Assembly: GCA_937863685.1 (NCBI GenBank)
Contig: CALMGM010000005.1
Location: forward strand, 372,001 to 436,000
Origin: an uncultured bacterium
GTDB lineage: Bacteria; Edwardsbacteria; AC1; EtOH8
DNA length: 64,000 nucleotides
Direction: 5' to 3'
Position numbers and translations under genes: made by a program. Below are positions 60,036 through 64,000 of the stretch, one piece after another; position 1 is the stretch's first letter, and the number at the start of each line of letters is the position of its first letter. Under the pieces are notes generated by a model. It saw only the letters and a list, made by a program, of their open reading frames with translations, searched no databases and had not been told where the DNA came from.

Positions 60036-63000
60036 TTATTTCCTGGCGGATATTGCTGTCCGGTAAAGTTCCATGGTCTCGGGAGAAGGTTCGGTTTTTA
60101 ATTCCTTTCTCAATGCCTTTTCCAGCTTGGCAAATACGGCCTTGGCTTCGTTGAGATTGCCATTCGCCCCGTGGATCCTTATCACCCCCCGGTAGGCCTC
60201 CTCGCACAACTCGTCGCGCTTGATGGCGAGTTCATAACATTCCCGGCTGTTTTCCGGTTCTCCATCCCGGAGATGCAGGGCTCCCAGCTTTAACAGCGCT
60301 TTTTGGTGCAGGTCCTCCAGACGACGCGATATCCCCTGTACCCAGTCCTCGGTCCAGCCGCTGCAGAATTCTCCCCGTTTCAATGCCAAAGCCTCCGCCA
60401 AGTTCTTTTTGGCAGCCGCCGTGTCTCCGGTTCTTTCCGATTCCCGCGAATCGGCCAATAGTTTTTCGAAGGCCTGGACATCCGTCTTCACCGGCAGGCT
60501 TAGGCCGATCCTGTATCTTCCCCCCTCTTTTACAATCACCCTGCCCGATCCCTTCCCAATGGTTTTTCCCAGACCCTGACGTACCTCAAAAAGCACCAGG
60601 TGAAAATTGTCCACTGCTTTTTTGGATTTGATCTTGGGCCACATGGCCTCCAGGATCTCATCCCTGCTCAGGCCTCTCTCCGCGTGGTAAGCCAAAAGAC
60701 AAAACAACTGCTGGGCCTGCCGCCTCAAACCGTTTATGACCTCCTTTCCACCCAGGAAGATCTTGGGCGGCCCCAGGAGTTCTGCCCGCAGTCCGGATAC
60801 TTTCTTGGACGGGCTTTTATCCTCTGCGGACAGGAAGGGCGGAATGGTCAGCAAATAGGTTTTTTCAAGCTTGTATTTCCCGGCCAATTGGCAAAGCGCA
60901 GGACTGGCCCGGAGTTCGCAGGACAGCAATCCGTCGAAACCGTAATTTTTTGAAAGGCCTACCGCTTTTTGAAACCAGCGGTCGGCGTCTTTAGGCTTTC
61001 TCAATCCGGCCTGTATTCCCGCCTCTGCCAAGTAGCAGATGATCTCCCCCATCTTGCCGAAATACTTGATGGCCTGCTCTTTGCAAGAGTCCAGGGCTTC
61101 CCGTGCCGGGCTGTACTGTTCTTTGTAGATATCGATCAAGGCCTGTTCCATTAAGACCGCGATCCGGTCCAAAGGCCCCAAAGGCTGCTGTTTCATCAGG
61201 TCGAGATAATGCAGGGCCCGGCCGGGATCTCCCCGGTAGCGGGAAAGGCGGCTTAATTGACGGAGGGCTATGCAGACCGAACGGGTCCAGCTCATGTCCT
61301 TGAAAATATCGTGGGCCCTTTCCAGATGTTTTTGGGCCTGGCCCCATTCTCCCTTGAAAAGATACAGATAGCCGAAGCCGAACTCCAGCATGGATTCTGA
61401 GAAAATATCCTCATACCCCCGGCACAGCGCCTGCCCCTTGTTCAGGCATTCCCCGGCCCAATCATACCGGCCATAGTCCAGGGCCACCTTGGCGGCGTTG
61501 TGGAAGTACGAGCCCACCAGGTGGGAGTAGTCGTCCCCGATCCTTTCGATGATCCCCTTGTAGATATTGAAGGCCTTGCGTTTTTCCCCGATGCTTTCCC
61601 ACAGGACTGATTGCTTCTGTTCGATGTAAACCACCTGCATGTTATTGGAAGATCCAACGAGCAGTTTCCGGGCCTGGCTCAGGCAGGTCTTGGCTTTTTG
61701 GGAATCGCCCAGCCCCTCCAGCCATACCTGGGCGGTGAATCCCAGAATGGAGGTTTTCATGTCGATGTTCTCCGGCGCACAGTATTTCAGGGCCTGTTTA
61801 AGGACCTCCAGGGCTTCCTTGGATTCTCCCTTGCGGTGCAGGACGATGCTTTTTTCGTAAAGCACGTAAGCCCGGGAGGAATCCTTTATTCCTTTTTCTT
61901 TCAATTGCGTTTCGGCCTGCCGGTACAGGATTTCGGCTTGTTCCAGCTTCCCCTGCTCCTTGCACAACACCGCCTGCAAAGCATACAGCCAGGGAAATTC
62001 GTCGTAGGCTCCGCGGGGAAGCCTCTCCAGCCAGGGACGGAGCAGGGTGAACTGGGCCCGGTTGATCATTCTCTCCCTTTCCCGGCCGATCAATCGCACC
62101 GCTTCCCGGGGCCGGTCAGCCGAAAGGTAATGCCCTATGGCCTTGGCCGGCTCTCCTTTCCTTTCGTGATGCTCCGCCGCCCTTACATGAAGAGCGCTCT
62201 TCTCGGCCGGGTCGGTCAGCTGGTCGTAAAGGAATTCCCGGAACAGCCTGTGGTATCTGTATTCCCCGGTCCCGGCCGCAGTGACGAACAGATTGCTGTT
62301 GACCAGCTCCTCCAGCTGGACCTCGGGGTTTTTGACCTTTAGTACATACCGGCAGGCCTCGGGCGTCATGATGTCCAGCACCGAACTGCGCCTCAAAAAA
62401 TCCCGCAGCTCCCCTTTTTCCCGGTTAAATATCTCCCCGGCAAAATACCGGAACAGATCATCATGCTCATCCAGGTACGCTTTCAGTGTTTCCCCGATGC
62501 TCTTGCCGCCCCGGCCGGCCGCCTGCAGGATCAGTTGGACCCCGGTGATCCAGCCTTCGGTCTTCTGGGCAATGTCTTTTATCTCTGTTTCCGACAGTGT
62601 GACGCGGTAGAACTGCTCAAGCAGTGAGCCTATCTCTTCCTCGGTGAATTTCATGGCCTCCCGGCCCAGTTCGGCCACATCACGCTTGGCCCGCCATTTA
62701 GGCAGGGATGGCAAAGGCGGCTCTTTCCGGGAGGCTATCACCATGTGAACGGACGCCGGCAGATGATTTATAAAATAATCCAGTGCCTGATGGACCATAC
62801 TGTCGTCGGACAGGAAATGATAGTCGTCCAGGAAGATGAACAGCTCTTCGTTGCGTTTTTCCACCAATTCATTCAGCAATGTCCCCATGGCCAGCTGGTG
62901 ATTTTTCCCGATATCGGTTCCCTTGTCAACCAGGCCTTTGCAGCGGACGGCCAGGCCGGGCTGCAGTTTCCCCAGTCCGTAGATCAAGCTGGAATAAAAT

Positions 63001-63245
63001 GTCACCAGATCGCTGTCCTCCGGCTCCAAGGAAATAAAAACCACCGGCAGGCGGGATTTTTCGTTGACCTGGGCCAGCAGGGTGGTTTTTCCGTAGCCCG
63101 CATCGCCGGTGATGATCAGCAGACGGCGGTCCAGATGATTGGTCAATGCGGTCACCAGCCGCACCCTTTTCAGGGTGTCAGCCCTGGACCGGGGGAATTG
63201 CAGTTTGGAGCGCAAAATCATTGGCTGGTTGATTGTTGTTGCCAT
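60036..63245 (-). CDS. MalT-like STAND ATPase with C-terminal BTAD regulator domain
   Basis: A 1069-aa predicted transcription regulator. N-terminal STAND/NB-ARC-like ATPase as in MalT: Walker A TGDAGYGKTTLL (about 46-57), Walker B LFIFLDDYHFL, then EGWITGVQLILQAA typical of the MalT class. The middle (about 380-780) is a helical TPR array (SRAYVLYEKSIVLHRKGESKEALEVLKQAL). The C-terminus has a winged-helix-like domain (RAELLGPPKIFLGGKEVINGLRRQAQQLFCLLAYHAERGLSRDEILEAMWP) and a BTAD/SARP TPR domain (WTEDWVQGISRRLEDLHQKALLKLGALH). Family knowledge: such proteins bind an inducer and ATP, then oligomerise on DNA. The start is set by the promoter at 63252-63280. Targets unknown; flanking secreted proteins are candidates. 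Confidence 0.9.
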   Translation of the reverse strand: MATTINQPMILRSKLQFPRSRADTLKRVRLVTALTNHLDRRLLIITGDAGYGKTTLLAQVNEKSRLPVVFISLEPEDSDLVTFYSSLIYGLGKLQPGLAVRCKGLVDKGTDIGKNHQLAMGTLLNELVEKRNEELFIFLDDYHFLSDDSMVHQALDYFINHLPASVHMVIASRKEPPLPSLPKWRAKRDVAELGREAMKFTEEEIGSLLEQFYRVTLSETEIKDIAQKTEGWITGVQLILQAAGRGGKSIGETLKAYLDEHDDLFRYFAGEIFNREKGELRDFLRRSSVLDIMTPEACRYVLKVKNPEVQLEELVNSNLFVTAAGTGEYRYHRLFREFLYDQLTDPAEKSALHVRAAEHHERKGEPAKAIGHYLSADRPREAVRLIGRERERMINRAQFTLLRPWLERLPRGAYDEFPWLYALQAVLCKEQGKLEQAEILYRQAETQLKEKGIKDSSRAYVLYEKSIVLHRKGESKEALEVLKQALKYCAPENIDMKTSILGFTAQVWLEGLGDSQKAKTCLSQARKLLVGSSNNMQVVYIEQKQSVLWESIGEKRKAFNIYKGIIERIGDDYSHLVGSYFHNAAKVALDYGRYDWAGECLNKGQALCRGYEDIFSESMLEFGFGYLYLFKGEWGQAQKHLERAHDIFKDMSWTRSVCIALRQLSRLSRYRGDPGRALHYLDLMKQQPLGPLDRIAVLMEQALIDIYKEQYSPAREALDSCKEQAIKYFGKMGEIICYLAEAGIQAGLRKPKDADRWFQKAVGLSKNYGFDGLLSCELRASPALCQLAGKYKLEKTYLLTIPPFLSAEDKSPSKKVSGLRAELLGPPKIFLGGKEVINGLRRQAQQLFCLLAYHAERGLSRDEILEAMWPKIKSKKAVDNFHLVLFEVRQGLGKTIGKGSGRVIVKEGGRYRIGLSLPVKTDVQAFEKLLADSRESERTGDTAAAKKNLAEALALKRGEFCSGWTEDWVQGISRRLEDLHQKALLKLGALHLRDGEPENSRECYELAIKRDELCEEAYRGVIRIHGANGNLNEAKAVFAKLEKALRKELKTEPSPETMELYRTAISARK

Positions 63246-63251
63246 TTTCAT

Positions 63252-63280
63252 ACTATACAAAAATATTTATCGGCTGTCAA
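63252..63280 (-). promoter_or_regulatory. Promoter placing the start site on the regulator's ATG
   Basis: Minus-strand TTGACA (63275-63280), 17 bases, TATAGT (63252-63257). Seven bases on, the predicted +1 is 63245, the A of the ATG, so the message would be leaderless. There is no Shine-Dalgarno. Confidence 0.7.
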
Positions 63281-63321
63281 CAAGTAATTACGTGCACCAG
63301 GACAAGACGGCAGATAACAGG

Positions 63322-63347
63322 AAAGGGGCTGCTGGCACAGCCCCTTT
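63322..63347. terminator. Terminator between the last sorted-protein gene and the regulator
   Basis: Perfect 10-bp stem AAAGGGGCTG / CAGCCCCTTT with a 6-base loop, 20 bases after the stop at 63367. The T-run is longer on the plus strand, but all genes here are on the minus strand, so it serves 63367-64000. Confidence 0.8.
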
Positions 63348-63366
63348 TTATGGTCTTTGCTTTGAT

Positions 63367-64000
63367 TTACCTCAGTACCACCAGCTTCCTGGTGGCCGAA
63401 AAGCCCCCGGCCTGCAGGCGGTAGAAGTAGATGCCGTTGGGCAGGAGGTTGTCGTTCCAGTTGACCTGATGGTAACCGGCCGGCTTGGCGCCTATATCAA
63501 ACCGTTTGACCGCCTGGCCCACCACGTTGTAGACCGTCAGGCTGACCCTGCTCTCCTTCGGCAGCTGGTACTTGAAGGTGGTCTGCCCCCTTGATGGGTT
63601 GGGATAGGCATTCTGCAGGGCGAAGGCCCCGGGAATGGCCGCTGTCGGCTGTCCGGCCACCCCGGTCAGCTCCAGGGCCTTGAACCCATAGACGTTTGAG
63701 GCCGCCTTGTTCCCGCTGGAATCCCGGGCCTCGATCCAGTAATCTATGGACACCGTGTCGTAGGCCCCCAAAACCTGGGCCGGTATCGCGATCTCGAAGG
63801 TATCGGCCGCGGTGAAGGACATCTCCAGGGTATCCGCCGTCCCGCCGTTGATCTGATACAGCAGTTTGACCTGCGACAACAGCTGGTTGTCGCTTACCAC
63901 CGCCTTGATGGTGTAGGGGCCGTAGGGGGCCGCGGCATCGTCGCCCAACGAGTCAACATGGGAGATCACCGGAACTTCCCCCTCGATATGCGCTAGGTCC
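63367..64000 (-). CDS. C-terminal part of a secreted protein with sorting domain
   Basis: The frame is open to the right edge (211 codons), so the N-terminus lies outside. The visible part has an Ig-like beta domain (about the first 115 residues; AAPYGPYTIKAVVSDNQLLSQVKLLYQINGG; FEIAIPAQVLGAYDTVSIDYWIEARDSSGN) and a type IX sorting domain (GQPTAAIPGAFALQNAYPNPSRGQTTFKYQLP; LTVYNVVGQAVKRF; GIYFYRLQAGGFSATRKLVVLR). Both parts match the end of 56315-59410 closely (also GPYTVKAVITDFSGLDTVYLHYN), so the two are paralogues at least in their C-terminal half. Exported surface protein; function unknown. Confidence 0.88.
   Translation of the reverse strand, partial: DLAHIEGEVPVISHVDSLGDDAAAPYGPYTIKAVVSDNQLLSQVKLLYQINGGTADTLEMSFTAADTFEIAIPAQVLGAYDTVSIDYWIEARDSSGNKAASNVYGFKALELTGVAGQPTAAIPGAFALQNAYPNPSRGQTTFKYQLPKESRVSLTVYNVVGQAVKRFDIGAKPAGYHQVNWNDNLLPNGIYFYRLQAGGFSATRKLVVLR

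Overview
The window is 64 kb of a Gram-negative-type bacterial chromosome. Every protein gene I can support, about 45 of them, lies on the minus strand, so transcription runs from high to low coordinates throughout. Outer-membrane TonB-dependent receptors, a PorV-like protein and at least eight secreted proteins with C-terminal Por/type-IX-style sorting domains (ending in short strands such as KMIVVK or KLLIVR) point to the FCB superphylum or a neighbouring uncultured phylum. Edwardsbacteria, TA06, WOR-3, Zixibacteria and KSB1 are candidates; this placement is inference from domain content, with no marker gene in view. I see no rRNA, tRNA, CRISPR array, phage or transposase.

Layout, left to right (genes read right to left). 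1-12090: an envelope operon with two TonB-dependent receptors, a 1074-aa secreted protein, a PorV-like barrel and two tandem PEGA/beta-propeller lipoproteins, the last cut by the window edge. 12458-17013: two paralogous secreted propellers around two small membrane proteins. 17094-19449: a three-gene Roadblock/LC7 and DUF4388 operon with its own promoter and terminator, two of whose proteins share an unnamed C-terminal domain. 19547-23973: a lipoate-protein ligase and two multi-pass membrane proteins with C-terminal TPRs. 23986-30971: a compact seven-gene module pairing a MutL-type ASKHA ATPase with a barrel-sandwich-like protein, an fn3 membrane protein and three further membrane proteins, with no B12 mutase nearby. 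This is the best candidate for an undescribed system. 31064-35117: three sorted propeller proteins with similar dyads in their leaders. 35190-36677: gcvPB alone on its own promoter.

36700-38450 is an AT-rich island: a TPR protein, an 85-aa protein, and a 53-aa peptide with a classical double-glycine leader driven by a perfect-consensus promoter and closed by a strong terminator. 38494-49073 holds a branched-chain amino-acid transporter in canonical order (livH, livM, livG, livF from upstream to downstream) but with seven unrelated genes wedged between its parts and no binding protein in view. One of the wedged genes has a frameshift at an A8 tract. 49258-56063: oligoendopeptidase F, a methyltransferase, glycogen phosphorylase and a GT-B protein. 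56315-64000: a YVTN propeller, a small alpha-helical protein, a MalT/BTAD regulator whose promoter places the start site on its ATG, and the tail of another sorted protein.

Intergenic spacers carry several dispersed repeat families. The commonest is a C-rich/G-rich imperfect palindrome in seven copies; four of these abut or overlap a stop codon in the same orientation, and one encodes the C-terminal tail of LivM. The main themes are building and decorating the outer envelope, envelope-linked signalling, and carbon/amino-acid housekeeping.
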